DNA of 64,000 nucleotides from VXMF01 sp965206775 (GCA_965206775.1 CBDBKU010000003.1:806001-870000); one strand, 5' to 3'; counted from the stretch's first letter, positions 8,880 to 18,762 are shown. The notes: generated by a model not told the origin, from the sequence alone. Numbers and translations are program-made.

Positions 8880-11633
8880 TCAGTCGAGGATCTCGCCCTC
8901 CGGGCTGAGACGGCGAACCTCGCCGAAACCCAGTTCGCGAACCCCGGCTTCGATCTTGGACAGGTCGCCGACCACAACCCAGACCATTCGGTCCGGATGA
9001 ACGATCGCCTTGGCCGCACGCTGAATGTCGGAAAGCTCAAGCGAGCGCACCTTGCCGGCGTACGTCTCGAAATAATCGTCTGGCAAGCCGTACGTTTTGA
9101 TGTCGCGGACGGCTCGCAGGACGGAGCGCTTTGTCTCGTACTGGCCGGGCAAGCGCAAGGTCCGGTTCCGCTGGGCCTTGGATAGCTCCTCCGCCTCGGG
9201 CGGGCGTGAATCTAGAATGTCGCGCAGCTCGCGATCGATCTCGATCATGGACTCCTTAGTCTTGTCAGTCTGCACCGGGGAGTAGGCCATGAACATCCTT
9301 GAACCGCGTGCATCGAGCAGCAGGCTGCGCGCACCGTAGCTCCAGTGCTTGTCCTCGCGCAGGTTCATGTTGATGCGTGATGTGAAGCTGCCGCCGAGAA
9401 TGGCGTTCATCGTCTCGATCGCGATCTCGTCCGGATTGTTGGTCGGCGGCGCCGGAAGTCCGGCAAGTATGACCGACTGCAGCGCTCCGGGCTTGTCGAC
9501 GACATAAACTGTGCGCCGTTCGGGCATCGGGACATCGGCCAGCTCCAACTGGGGAAGGCCGCCGTCGCCGGACCAGTCCCCGAACTGATCCTCGAGCATT
9601 CGACGGAGCTCTTCAAGCGGCACGTCGCCGACGACTACGAGGGTGGCGTTGTCCGGCCTGTACAGCTCGCGGTGAAACCCAACGATGTCCTCCCGCGTGA
9701 GCGAAGTGACGGACTCGATGGACCCGCTCCCCGTCATCGGAGCCGAATATGCATGCTCGGATCCGAATAGCAAGCCGGGCAGTAATCGCAAGCCGGCCGT
9801 GAACGGCTGGGACATTTCCTGCCGGATCCCGGCGACTTGCAAGCGCTTGAGACGATCGAGCTCCGCCTGGGGAAACGAGGGCCGCAAAATCACCTCGGCG
9901 TACAGGTCGAGAGATTCCGCCAGCCTCTCCGTGAGGGAGGACAGGCTCACCGTCGCGGTGTCAAGGGAGGCCGAGGCGCTGATCCTGGCCCCCAATCGCG
10001 TGGCCTCGTCGCTGATCTCCAGCGAATCGTAGTTCGCGGTGCCTTCGTCGAGCATCTGGGCCGTCATCTTCGCGAGGCCAGGGACACCGCGCTTGTCCGA
10101 GGCGTAGCCGGCGTTGACGACTAGGGACATCTCGACGGTCGGGATCGAGCGCATCGACGCGTAGACTACCCGCAGGCCGTTCGAGAGCGTGACCTCCTGC
10201 TCTTCAGGGAACACGAACGTGGGGAATCCCTCGGATGAAGGCAGGCCGGAACGGTCGACCTTGTTCTCGGTCACGCTTCTCTCGGCGGCAGGGTGTATTT
10301 CAAGGACGTAGACACCGTCGGAAAGGTACTCCGCTGCCGTGGCGCGGATGTCTTCGGCGGTGGATTCCTCCGCCCAGTCGAGCATGTTCTTGTAGTGCGC
10401 CGGATTGCCAGCGTAGACCTCGTTCCGGGCAAGGATGTCGGACTTCCCGCCGAAACCGCCGATCCGCTCCACGCCCCGGATAAACCTCGCCTTGTGGTCC
10501 ATCTTGGCCCTCTCGAGCTCCTCCTCTGTGGGCCCATCCGTGAGGAACTTCGCCAGTTCCTCGTCCAGCGCCGCTTCGACGGCGGCCAGGTCGCCGCCAG
10601 GTTGCGCGGTTCCCTGCAGGACCACCTGGCCGGCGATTTCGCGGGCGCTGATATAGGCGGAGGCGCTGGTCGCGATCTGATCCTCGTAGACCAGCCGCTT
10701 GAACAGCCGCGAGCTCTTTCCCGCCGCGAGCACATCGGTCGCGAGATCCAGAAGGACTGCTTCGCGACTCCCCCACTGGGGAACGTTCCAGACCTTCATC
10801 ACCCTGGCCTGAGGCACGCGATCCTCGACGGTCTGGCGTTGCTCGCCAGTGCGGCGTGCTATCCAAGCACGGTGCCTCGCAACCGGAGGACCCGCGGGAA
10901 TACTGCCGAAATAGTGCTCGACGAGGTCGCGGGCTTCCTCGGGGGCGATTTCGCCCGCAACCGAGATCACGGCATTCGCCGCTCCGTAGTAGGTTCGGAA
11001 CCACTCGTGGACGTCTTCCAGGGAAGCGGCGTCGAGATCTTCCATCTCGCCGATCACGGTCCATGAGTAGGGATGGCCCTTCGGGTAGGTGTTCTTCGTG
11101 ATCAGCTCGTAGGAGACGGCATATGGCTGGTTCTCGCCTTGCCGCTTCTCGTTCTGCACGACGCCGCGCTGCTCCTCCAGCTTGTCCTGGTCGACCGCGC
11201 CCAGCATGTGGCCCATGCGGTCAGACTCCATCCACAGAGCCAGGTCGAGTGCCGGTCGCGGGACGTCTTCGAAATAGTTCGTGCGGTCGACATTGGTCGT
11301 GCCGTTTAGATTCGTCGCACCGACGCGTTCCATCGCTTGAAAGTAGTCGTCGTTGAAGTTCTCCGAGCCGTTGAACATCAAGTGCTCGAAGAGATGGGCG
11401 AATCCTGTCTTGCCCGGATTCTCGTTCTTCGAGCCCACGTGGTACCAGACGTTGACGGAGACGATTGGCGCCTTGCGGTCCTCGTGAACCAGCAGTGTCA
11501 GCCCGTTATCGAGGACGAACTTCTCGTAGGGGATGTCGACTTGCGCCGAGAGCGGCCCCGAGAGCACGCCCGCGAAGCATGCGACCGCGAGCGCTTGAGC
11601 GAATGCGAGCTTTAGATCGATTGCGAATTCCAT
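8880..11633 (-). CDS. Exported M16 family zinc metallopeptidase (pitrilysin-like, two-domain)
   Basis: A 917-aa protein with an N-terminal signal peptide (about residues 1-30) and two M16 repeats, together the length of full clam-shell M16 peptidases. The inverted zinc motif HLFEH sits at 80-84 and the third ligand is probably Glu162 in VVQNEKR. The C-terminal half (from about residue 465) starts a second M16 domain without HxxEH but with the R-Y-type GARSLL segment near the end, as expected for the inactive half. The role would be periplasmic or outer-membrane peptide degradation. ATG 11633 overlaps the end of a reading-frame remnant upstream (11612-11862). Confidence 0.92.
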   Translation of the reverse strand: MEFAIDLKLAFAQALAVACFAGVLSGPLSAQVDIPYEKFVLDNGLTLLVHEDRKAPIVSVNVWYHVGSKNENPGKTGFAHLFEHLMFNGSENFNDDYFQAMERVGATNLNGTTNVDRTNYFEDVPRPALDLALWMESDRMGHMLGAVDQDKLEEQRGVVQNEKRQGENQPYAVSYELITKNTYPKGHPYSWTVIGEMEDLDAASLEDVHEWFRTYYGAANAVISVAGEIAPEEARDLVEHYFGSIPAGPPVARHRAWIARRTGEQRQTVEDRVPQARVMKVWNVPQWGSREAVLLDLATDVLAAGKSSRLFKRLVYEDQIATSASAYISAREIAGQVVLQGTAQPGGDLAAVEAALDEELAKFLTDGPTEEELERAKMDHKARFIRGVERIGGFGGKSDILARNEVYAGNPAHYKNMLDWAEESTAEDIRATAAEYLSDGVYVLEIHPAAERSVTENKVDRSGLPSSEGFPTFVFPEEQEVTLSNGLRVVYASMRSIPTVEMSLVVNAGYASDKRGVPGLAKMTAQMLDEGTANYDSLEISDEATRLGARISASASLDTATVSLSSLTERLAESLDLYAEVILRPSFPQAELDRLKRLQVAGIRQEMSQPFTAGLRLLPGLLFGSEHAYSAPMTGSGSIESVTSLTREDIVGFHRELYRPDNATLVVVGDVPLEELRRMLEDQFGDWSGDGGLPQLELADVPMPERRTVYVVDKPGALQSVILAGLPAPPTNNPDEIAIETMNAILGGSFTSRINMNLREDKHWSYGARSLLLDARGSRMFMAYSPVQTDKTKESMIEIDRELRDILDSRPPEAEELSKAQRNRTLRLPGQYETKRSVLRAVRDIKTYGLPDDYFETYAGKVRSLELSDIQRAAKAIVHPDRMVWVVVGDLSKIEAGVRELGFGEVRRLSPEGEILD

Positions 11634-11862
11634 GGGAAGACTGCGAGCCGCACCATCAATCCGGTCGAGGGCTGAGGCAGGCCTACGCCGACGCGCCAGT
11701 CATCGTCGAAAAGCGGCTCGAATCCCAAGTATGCCACGTGCTCGCCACGACCTGAGTCTTCAGGCGCAAGGTCGATCCCGAGCCGAGAGAGCGGGCCGGA
11801 AAGCAGCCATCCTGCGTCGAGCGGTCGATTCTCGCGGGCTGCAGGCCAGAAATCCGGCGACG
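11612..11862 (-). pseudogene. 5'-truncated reading frame between guaB and the M16 gene
   Basis: Directly after the guaB stop a different frame reads about 80 protein-like residues (PDFWPAARENRPLDAGW..., ...VGVGLPQPSTGL...) and ends in TAA overlapping the M16 start. No ATG, GTG or TTG is available without running far back into guaB. Composition and alternating hydrophobic residues suggest the C-terminus of a real beta-rich protein whose 5' part is lost. The family is not recognised; it could be spurious. Confidence 0.35.
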
Positions 11863-13320
11863 TCAGTTCTCGACCTGATAGTTCGGTGCCTCGGTCGTAA
11901 TGAGCACGTCGTGAACGTGCGCTTCCCGCAGTCCCGCCGGCGAAATTCGCGTGAAGCGAGTGTCCGCCCTCATGGCCTCGATATCCCGGCAGCCGCAATA
12001 CCCCATCCCGGCGCGCAATCCGCCCACAAGCTGATGGACGAGATCGCCTAGCTGGCCCTTGTGGGGAACGCGTCCCTCGATGCCTTCCGGGACCAGCTTG
12101 CCTTCCTCGGCGTCGCTATCGTACCGGTCGCTGCCCTGCCGCATCGCTCCGAGCGAGCCCATTCCTCGATAGGTCTTGTAAGTACGGCCCTGATAGAGAA
12201 CCGTCTGTCCTGGACTCTCCTCCGTGCCTGCAAGCAAGCTGCCGAGCATGACCGAATGAGCCCCCGCCGCAATTGCCTTCGAAATGTCGCCGGAGTACTT
12301 GATCCCGCCATCCGAAATGATCGGGACATCGGAACCCTCGGCTGCCTTGACGCACTCGGAGACTGCCGTGATCTGGGGAACGCCGGCACCCGACACAATC
12401 CGCGTCGTGCAGATCGATCCCGGGCCTATTCCGACCTTAATTGCGTCGACACCGAGACGGATCAGATCGCGTGTCGCGTGGCCAGTGGCGACGTTGCCGA
12501 CGACGAGTTGCAGGCCGGGGAGTTCGCTCCGCAGCCTCCTCACCGCTTCTGAAACGCGACTCGAATGACCGTGCGCCGTGTCGATCACGATCACATCGGC
12601 CTTCTTTGCGGAGAGTTCCTGCGCTCGCTCGAGGTAGTCCCCCTTCGCTCCGACAGCAGCTCCAACCAGCAAGCGTCCTTGCGCATCCTTCGATGAGTTC
12701 GGGTACTTGCGCTTCTTCTGGATGTCCTTGACGGTAATCAGTCCCTTGAGGAATCCGTCCGAATCCACGACCAGCAACTTCTCGATCCTGTGCCGGTGCA
12801 GCAGCTTTTCGGCCTCCGCCAGCGTCGTGCCCACCGGTACGGTGACAAGGTTGTCCTTAGTCATCACTTCGCTAACCGAAAGATCGAGACGATTCTCGAA
12901 TCGCAGGTCCCGGTTCGTGAGAATGCCGACAAGCTTGCTCTCTCTCGTAACCGGGACGCCGGAAATCCGATAGCGCGCCATCAGATCGAGCGCGTCCCTA
13001 ATCTTGTGATCCGGAGAAATCGTGATCGGATCGACGATCATTCCAGACTCGCTGCGCTTGACTCGGTCCACCTCCTCCACCTGCCTTTCGATCGACATGT
13101 TGCGGTGGACAATGCCAATGCCTCCGTGCCGGGCAAGGGCTACGGCGAGCCTGGACTCTGTCACCGTGTCCATGGCGGCGCTCAAGATCGGGATGTTAAT
13201 CGAGAGGCCGCGCGTGATCCTGGTCGAGGTGGTGACCTCTGACGGCAGGACCTCGCTGTATGCCGGCAGCAAGAGGACGTCGTCAAACGTGAGGGCGAGT
13301 GGGAGCGGGTCCGTGACCAT
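11863..13320 (-). CDS. guaB: IMP dehydrogenase
   Basis: Inosine-5'-monophosphate dehydrogenase (IMP + NAD+ to XMP), the first committed step of GMP synthesis. It has 485 aa, close to the usual 488. The N-terminus LTFDDVLLLPAYS, two CBS domains (about 95-205), and the catalytic loop GPGSICTTRIVSG with Cys304 are all present. The flap-region residues follow at MGSLGAM. The start is ATG 13320: the frame stays open upstream, but that extension belongs to an unrelated integrase remnant. TACAAT 5 nt before the ATG suggests a leaderless transcript. Confidence 0.95.
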   Translation of the reverse strand: MVTDPLPLALTFDDVLLLPAYSEVLPSEVTTSTRITRGLSINIPILSAAMDTVTESRLAVALARHGGIGIVHRNMSIERQVEEVDRVKRSESGMIVDPITISPDHKIRDALDLMARYRISGVPVTRESKLVGILTNRDLRFENRLDLSVSEVMTKDNLVTVPVGTTLAEAEKLLHRHRIEKLLVVDSDGFLKGLITVKDIQKKRKYPNSSKDAQGRLLVGAAVGAKGDYLERAQELSAKKADVIVIDTAHGHSSRVSEAVRRLRSELPGLQLVVGNVATGHATRDLIRLGVDAIKVGIGPGSICTTRIVSGAGVPQITAVSECVKAAEGSDVPIISDGGIKYSGDISKAIAAGAHSVMLGSLLAGTEESPGQTVLYQGRTYKTYRGMGSLGAMRQGSDRYDSDAEEGKLVPEGIEGRVPHKGQLGDLVHQLVGGLRAGMGYCGCRDIEAMRADTRFTRISPAGLREAHVHDVLITTEAPNYQVEN

Positions 13321-13331
13321 GAACAATTGTA
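13318..13331 (-). promoter_or_regulatory. TACAAT 5 nt before the guaB ATG (putative leaderless promoter)
   Basis: On the minus strand TACAAT occupies 13331-13326, followed by 5 nt and ATG at 13320-13318. No Shine-Dalgarno sequence fits in the gap. Confidence 0.5.
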
Positions 13332-14549
13332 AGGAATCTGGATGCCACGGGCACCATAGCGCTCGGTTTGGTCTTGCATGCGAGCGCCGAGCGGTTGGCA
13401 TGGACTGCACCGCCACTCGTCTGAGCAGCCCCCTTTCATGGTGGAGGAGGAAAGGATCCCAGTTGTGAGCGTCCGGCGCGATCCGTCTGAGGCGGTCGCC
13501 GCAGGACCGGTCCCACGGAACGCCATGCTTTTTCGCGGTCCGCGAGCCGCTGTGGTCTAGCACCGCGCTTGCGTCTTCGAGCGACACTCCATGCAGGAGC
13601 AGTTCGACGGCAGATCTGTTGCGCACTCGCTGCGTCCTGCGGTTTTCAACCAACCGGCTGTCCTGCCAGCGGCGACGGGAGTCGGAACGAATTTGCCGGA
13701 GGCTGGCTACAGACGACGATTCCACCGACCAATGGAACGGATTCGAAACATGGCTGGCCACGGCATCACCGCAACGGTGGAACCCCAAGAGGGCGAGATC
13801 AACGGGAAGCTGGATGCCGTGCACTCGAACGTCGACGCGCTGAAGGACTAGTTGCGGTGCGAGCGGCACACGCTCTGGGCCGCAATCGACCTAATCGGAG
13901 CCAAAATGCTCAGCTTCATCCTCGCCAGCCAAGGGAATCGCATGATCGGAAGCGGTTCGCGGTTGATCGGGATCCATTTCGCGATCCGTTGCTCTCGACT
14001 CGCGCGTCACGCCGTCACGTCCGAACGAGCCATTCGTCCGGGGCGGCGAGCTGGCCGAGGCGGAATGGGTCTGGGCCGAGCGGTTGCGCAATTCTGTCTC
14101 GCTGGTGGCATCTTGCGGCCGACCGCAGCTCGTATCGAATTCGACGGTCGTGGTGCGGCTCGCGTGCTCGGTGGCGATCAACGCGGAGCCCGAAAAGCCC
14201 TGCTGTTCGGCAAGCCGCTCGCGGTGGGCGACCACTGATTCCAAGAGCGCTGCATGCGCAGGGTCGACGAGATATGCGACAAGCACATGTCCGCCTTGTT
14301 CGTGTTCTGCACCGTGGCGGATGCGCAAGCTCTGCGGGTCGACAATGGCCGGTGCTCGGACTAAGGCGGCTCCGGCACCTCAATCCGGAAGTCCCGGCGG
14401 GCAGGGAGGGGAGCGCGCAACCGGGTCGGCTTCGAGGAAACCGGCTGTGCACCCGAGCAGACACGCCTTCGCGCATGGACCAGCATTGCGGAGGCACTCG
14501 CCGCTCTTTTGAGCCCATTTGCAAAGGGCTCGCGGGCAAGCGCGCGGAT
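13321..14549. other. Gene-poor 1.2-kb region with degraded coding remnants
   Basis: Apart from the integrase remnant, no intact gene is convincing. On the plus strand 13750-13935 reads a helix-rich segment (EPQEGEINGKLDAVHSNV...) interrupted by a TAG at 13849-13851. It then continues LRCERHTLWAAIDLIGA, like a decayed small coiled-coil/membrane protein. On the minus strand 13891-14328 is open but of unknown family. The region looks like an old integration scar. Confidence 0.4.
13444..13629 (-). pseudogene. Decayed tyrosine recombinase (integrase) C-terminus
   Basis: In the frame that runs into guaB, about 60 residues read like the end of an XerC/phage-type integrase: NRSAVELLLHGVSLEDASAV, then LDHSGSRTAKKH and GVPWDRSCGDRL. 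The family pattern is TFAVxLLxxGVxLExVSxLLGHSSxxTTxKHYAPW. Here LGH has become LDH and the catalytic Tyr position (HYAPW) reads HGVPW, so it is dead. The rest of the gene upstream is not recognisable. Confidence 0.45.
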
Positions 14550-16907
14550 TCAGGTCCTTAGCATCTGCTTCCCGGCCAGGACGGCATTTCGAAGCCGCGC
14601 CACTTGGGCGCCAACCATCTGGCTTGGCGCCGAGCCGATCAGCGACCTCATCTGGCTAATGTCTTCGTCGTATTCCGCCACTCTCCGATGAAAGCTCGCG
14701 CGGTTCTTCGTGCAGATCAGCGTGTACGGGCGCCCCCGGCGCTCGGTCCGGTACTCAATGTCCAACCCGCGAGAATCTATGCTCTGGCGGAGATGCTGCC
14801 GCACACCCTGGGCTACGGTAATTCGCGCGGTTTGAGAAGCCGGATCGTTGCAAAAAGCTTGCAGTTGACGGCAACCGGCGCACGGGCAGGAGAGCCGAGC
14901 TGCAACCAGCCAATCCTGCCTCTTCCGAGGCGGGGAATTGCTGCGGGCCAGCAGGTATTTGGAAGCGCGCAGCCAGAGCGTGCGGTACGAAGCTGAATCC
15001 GCGAAGTCGCGACCTCTCGCTCGAGCTTTTCGCAAAGCCTCGGGCAGCACCCGATCAGGAGTGGCTTGCTTGGGGTGTCCCACGATCAATCGACACGCCT
15101 CGCGGCCATGGGACTCGAAACCGAGGTACCAACAAAGAGAAAACAAGTCACAAACGGCCTCCGCACTGAGCACAGCGGGATTTGGGCGGTTCCACGAGGG
15201 CGTAATCTTATCCGCTGGTGGCTCCAACGCACGAGGAAGCGTCTCGAAGACTGCGACCGCAGCCGGCTCAAGGACCTGAGGCCAGCCGGCATTCCCGCCT
15301 GCCCAATGCCTTTCCGTCAAGCGCCAGACCAGACCCAGGACGCCCGCTGGGTGCGGCAGCAACTTCGCCTCGACGAGTTTTGGCAGGAAGCCGTCCATGG
15401 CGGCCGGCCCTGCTTTGGTCGACATCTTCACCAGCCCATCGTTTTCGGTCCCGGCATAACGGCGCACCAGGACAGTTCGCATGAACCGGGCTGTAAGGTC
15501 AGCTTCGGAAGCGTCCGTCAGCAGTTCGAACATGCTGCGCAGGGCGGGGTGCTCCACCGGGGGTAAATAGGGGGTAGTAGGAATCCAAGCGTCGATCAAT
15601 TGCGACAGGAGCCCCATTTGACGGGATCGCGGATCCCTCTCTTGACTGCTCTGCGCGATTTCCGCCGTCACATACTTGATCGCGCTACCGAGATCGCCCT
15701 GCGACAGGACCGCAACCGTGCCGGCCAGTGGCCATGCCACCAGCGCAGAACGCCGATAGGTGTGCTCCACACTGACTCCAGCGTTCCCGGACGCCTCTTC
15801 GACGTCCTTCTCGTCGGGTTCGACGTCGTCGAAAACGCCTTGTGGAAGAAGTTCTTCGTCTAGCATCGGAATCCGCCCGAACTCGGGCCGTTCATCGTCC
15901 GGGGCGACCCACCCGTAGAGTGATGCTGTCGAGTCCTGCACCTCGCCTATATCCACGTCGTCGAGGTCGTCGTAGTACCCACCATATTCCCCAGAGCCAA
16001 CTTCAGTGATTTCGACAACAGCGGCATGCAAAGCGCACTCCGCTCTTTTTGCCGCCTCCGACAGGGTACGCCCAACGACCGCGTCGATACCCTTGAACGC
16101 CGCAAATGAGATTCCTGCCTCGCTGTAGTCGTGGTCGAGGATCCAAACGATCTTGTCCCCTGGTTGCGTGCCACGGGCCCAATCGACGAGCTCTTCTGCA
16201 ATCGCCGTCGCTTGCGTGTCAAAGTCTGGAGCGCGTTGCAGCGCGCTCGACCGGCTCCCGTCCAGGATCAAGTTGTAGACGAGCGCAACCCGGTGGCCTT
16301 CTCGCACGGGCCGCGTCTCGTGGGTGCAGTCGGCGTAGAACGCCGCGTACACCAACTCGGAAGGGTCGCTCACACACATGTCGATGACCATCTCCCGGCC
16401 CTTATGGCGAACGACAAGCTCGCCGCCCACGCCATCGGTCGGCAGGGAGATCACCAGAGTCGCGATCATCCCAGCAGCCTTCTCGGTGTCGCGGTGCGGA
16501 GTGAAGAATCCGTCGGGTTCATAAATCAGAAGCTTGTAGGGCCGGGCGACAAGCCGGTCGAATGGGCATCCGATCCCGTCCGCCACATGCCTCAGGACCA
16601 CCTCGCTGGAATCTTCCCATCCGCGTCCACCTAGGCTCAGCTTGTCCGCGTCGATTTGCCAGCAATCGCGGACCGATCTGTCCAGCACAGTATCGGGCCC
16701 CTTGCCATATGGAGCGCGCTCCGCCGCGCGGATCAGAGATTTGATCTGAGCTTCTTGAACCGGAAAGGCGATTGTCCCTACCGACTCGACTTCCAAACGC
16801 GGCATCATAGCTGGCAATCTGCAGTAGTCGCAATAGTCCCCCGGCCGATCGATCGATTCCAGCAGCCTCTCGAACTCAGGAAGGTGATGGTTGTACTCGA
16901 TCTGCAT
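14550..16907 (-). CDS. Large 2-oxoglutarate/Fe(II)-dependent oxygenase domain protein
   Basis: A 785-aa cytoplasmic protein with an N-terminal 2OG-Fe(II) oxygenase (prolyl-4-hydroxylase-like) fold. The facial triad is visible: HRD at 138-140 (H138, D140), His196 in CTHETRPV, and Arg206 in GHRVALVYNL as the 2OG-binding Arg. The roughly 550-residue C-terminal part has no recognised domain; it includes acidic stretches and a Cys-rich segment (SCPCAGCRQLQAF) near the end that may bind metal. The start ATG follows an AAAGGAG ribosome-binding site. The substrate is unknown. It is isolated, with flanking gaps. Confidence 0.75.
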   Translation of the reverse strand: MQIEYNHHLPEFERLLESIDRPGDYCDYCRLPAMMPRLEVESVGTIAFPVQEAQIKSLIRAAERAPYGKGPDTVLDRSVRDCWQIDADKLSLGGRGWEDSSEVVLRHVADGIGCPFDRLVARPYKLLIYEPDGFFTPHRDTEKAAGMIATLVISLPTDGVGGELVVRHKGREMVIDMCVSDPSELVYAAFYADCTHETRPVREGHRVALVYNLILDGSRSSALQRAPDFDTQATAIAEELVDWARGTQPGDKIVWILDHDYSEAGISFAAFKGIDAVVGRTLSEAAKRAECALHAAVVEITEVGSGEYGGYYDDLDDVDIGEVQDSTASLYGWVAPDDERPEFGRIPMLDEELLPQGVFDDVEPDEKDVEEASGNAGVSVEHTYRRSALVAWPLAGTVAVLSQGDLGSAIKYVTAEIAQSSQERDPRSRQMGLLSQLIDAWIPTTPYLPPVEHPALRSMFELLTDASEADLTARFMRTVLVRRYAGTENDGLVKMSTKAGPAAMDGFLPKLVEAKLLPHPAGVLGLVWRLTERHWAGGNAGWPQVLEPAAVAVFETLPRALEPPADKITPSWNRPNPAVLSAEAVCDLFSLCWYLGFESHGREACRLIVGHPKQATPDRVLPEALRKARARGRDFADSASYRTLWLRASKYLLARSNSPPRKRQDWLVAARLSCPCAGCRQLQAFCNDPASQTARITVAQGVRQHLRQSIDSRGLDIEYRTERRGRPYTLICTKNRASFHRRVAEYDEDISQMRSLIGSAPSQMVGAQVARLRNAVLAGKQMLRT

Positions 16908-17526
16908 GCCACGCTCCTTTGTGAGTAGTGGTCCAAGCTAAATACTCTGCTGACTCCAGTGGCGAAGCGGAGCGGCCCACGTAACGGCCACCAAGTTCCG
17001 TCTCGCCTTGCCCGGTCAATAGGAAATACGACCTGGCAAGGGCCGATCAGGACCCATTTTAGTCAATCGCGGGATGCAATCTGCGCCGATGGACCGGCCG
17101 GCGGTTCGGGCCAAGCGGAGAGAACTGGAGTTTGCTGCCCAGCCATCCCCGCATCGTGAAGTGGTCCGACTCGCGTCCCAAACAACCCGCATCCGGCAGT
17201 CTCACGAATTGGGTGACGCGCGATGGACCTGACCTGCCGACACTCCTAATGCAGGGACCCACAGTGCTCGTTTCTCGATTCGTCGAGCACTAGCGCAGGC
17301 ACCTCCGGACAGGGTCCTTAGTGCTCTGGCCCGCATCCCGCGCTTCAGGCCGGTCCACCACTAGCGGAATTGCAATTCGCTTCGCGCATCGCAGATCGTC
17401 GAGGTGGCCAGGGACAGCCTCGATCCTGCCGGGACTGCTTCCGGGCCAAGAGGAAGCAGGAGATTTCGAGTCAACGCGCCATATCGTCCGAAACTCGCAC
17501 GAGACACGTGGGAATCGGCCATTTGC
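16908..17526. other. Intergenic stretch without recognisable genes
   Basis: About 620 bp. Short open frames on both strands show no family similarity, signal or repeat that I can support. No tRNA or hairpin was recognised. Confidence 0.5.
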
Positions 17527-17540
17527 CACAATTGATCTCG
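17527..17540 (+). promoter_or_regulatory. CACAAT box 7 nt before a GTG start (putative leaderless promoter)
   Basis: CACAAT at 17527-17532 precedes GTG 17540 by 7 nt, the same arrangement as at 361, 3598 and 13320. Confidence 0.4.
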
Positions 17541-18652
17541 TGCTTGAAATTCCCATCCGTTCCATCGGTTGCCGCAGCAGTCTTCTGGCGTTCACGCTCC
17601 TTGCCGCAGGCGCATTGCTAGCAGAATCGGTCAAGGTCGGCTTCATCGGATTGCGGCACGGCCATAGCTGGCGGCAGCTTAGCGACATATCAGGAATCGA
17701 CGAGGCGGAATTCGTGGGCGTGGCGGAATCGATTCCGGGCCTCGTTGACGAGGCAAGAAAGGTCCAGCCCGAAGCCCACTACGCTTCCGACTACCGCGAG
17801 TTCGTGCGTTCGAGGAAACCGGAAATCGTCTGGGCATTCGTCGAGAACAACCGCCATCTCGAGATCGTCGAGTTCCTCGCGCCGCTCGGCATCCATGTCA
17901 TTTTCGAGAAACCGCTGGCAGGGTCCTATGCGGATGCCGTGCGTATACGCGAGCTCGCCCGCGAGCACGGGATCCAAGTCATGACGAACTACCAGATGGC
18001 TTGGTGGCCGTCGAACCACGAGATGCGCCGGCAGGCTGCTGAAGGGAAGATCGGCAAGGTATGGCGGCTCCATGGCGTCGTCGGCAACGGTGGCCCCGCG
18101 CCCAGGGACCTGCGTCGGAGGGTGTTCTTCGATTGGCTCACTGATCCCAAGGCGAACGGTGCGGGCGCACTCGTCGACTTCGGCATCTACAGCGCGACGT
18201 GGGCTGTGTGGCACCTCGGCCTGCCGAGCAATGTCTACGCGACCGTGAATAGCCTGCAGCCTGACCGCTTTCCCAGGGTCGAGGACAACGCCGTGATGGT
18301 GCTTTCCTATCCGCATGGCGTGGGCATCTTCGAGGGCAGCTGGGATCTGCCTCGCGGATTCCAGCAGCTGGAACTGTTCGGTCGAACCGGCAGCCTCTCA
18401 TTGGACCGGGACTCTCTTGCATACAGGGACGGGCGCGAGAAGGCAGTCGACATCGAAGCGGCGCCTCTGGGCCCAGCCGACAGCCACCCTATCCGCTATA
18501 TGATCGATCGCGTGTCCGCTGGCAAGCCTTTGGAACACATCGTAGCCCTGGACATCAACGTCGACGCGGTCCAGATCCTAGAAGCGGCCAAGCGATCAGC
18601 TCGTACGCTACGGTCTGTGCCGCTGCCGCTCGAGAGAGGGAAACCGCAGTAG
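17540..18652 (+). CDS. Exported Gfo/Idh/MocA family oxidoreductase
   Basis: A 370-aa protein with an N-terminal hydrophobic signal (SSLLAFTLLAAGALLAES), then a Rossmann start VKVGFIGLRHGHSW and the family EKP motif in VIFEKPLAGSY, the residue-Lys that supports catalysis. The C-terminal alpha/beta domain follows. The frame is open back to 17321, but GTG 17540 gives a plausible signal peptide and lies 7 nt after a -10-like box. Family members oxidise sugars or related polyols with NAD(P). An exported member is unusual and may use a tightly bound cofactor. The substrate is unknown. Confidence 0.8.
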   Translation: MLEIPIRSIGCRSSLLAFTLLAAGALLAESVKVGFIGLRHGHSWRQLSDISGIDEAEFVGVAESIPGLVDEARKVQPEAHYASDYREFVRSRKPEIVWAFVENNRHLEIVEFLAPLGIHVIFEKPLAGSYADAVRIRELAREHGIQVMTNYQMAWWPSNHEMRRQAAEGKIGKVWRLHGVVGNGGPAPRDLRRRVFFDWLTDPKANGAGALVDFGIYSATWAVWHLGLPSNVYATVNSLQPDRFPRVEDNAVMVLSYPHGVGIFEGSWDLPRGFQQLELFGRTGSLSLDRDSLAYRDGREKAVDIEAAPLGPADSHPIRYMIDRVSAGKPLEHIVALDINVDAVQILEAAKRSARTLRSVPLPLERGKPQ

Positions 18653-18762
18653 GTTTCGCTTCGGGGGGCGCAGTCGAGGCAGCCGCCCATGTTGAAAGAC
18701 GTCGCGCTTCCGTGACGACTTCGAGAATGCAGCTCGGATCGACGGCGCCTCGGCTCGTCGCG

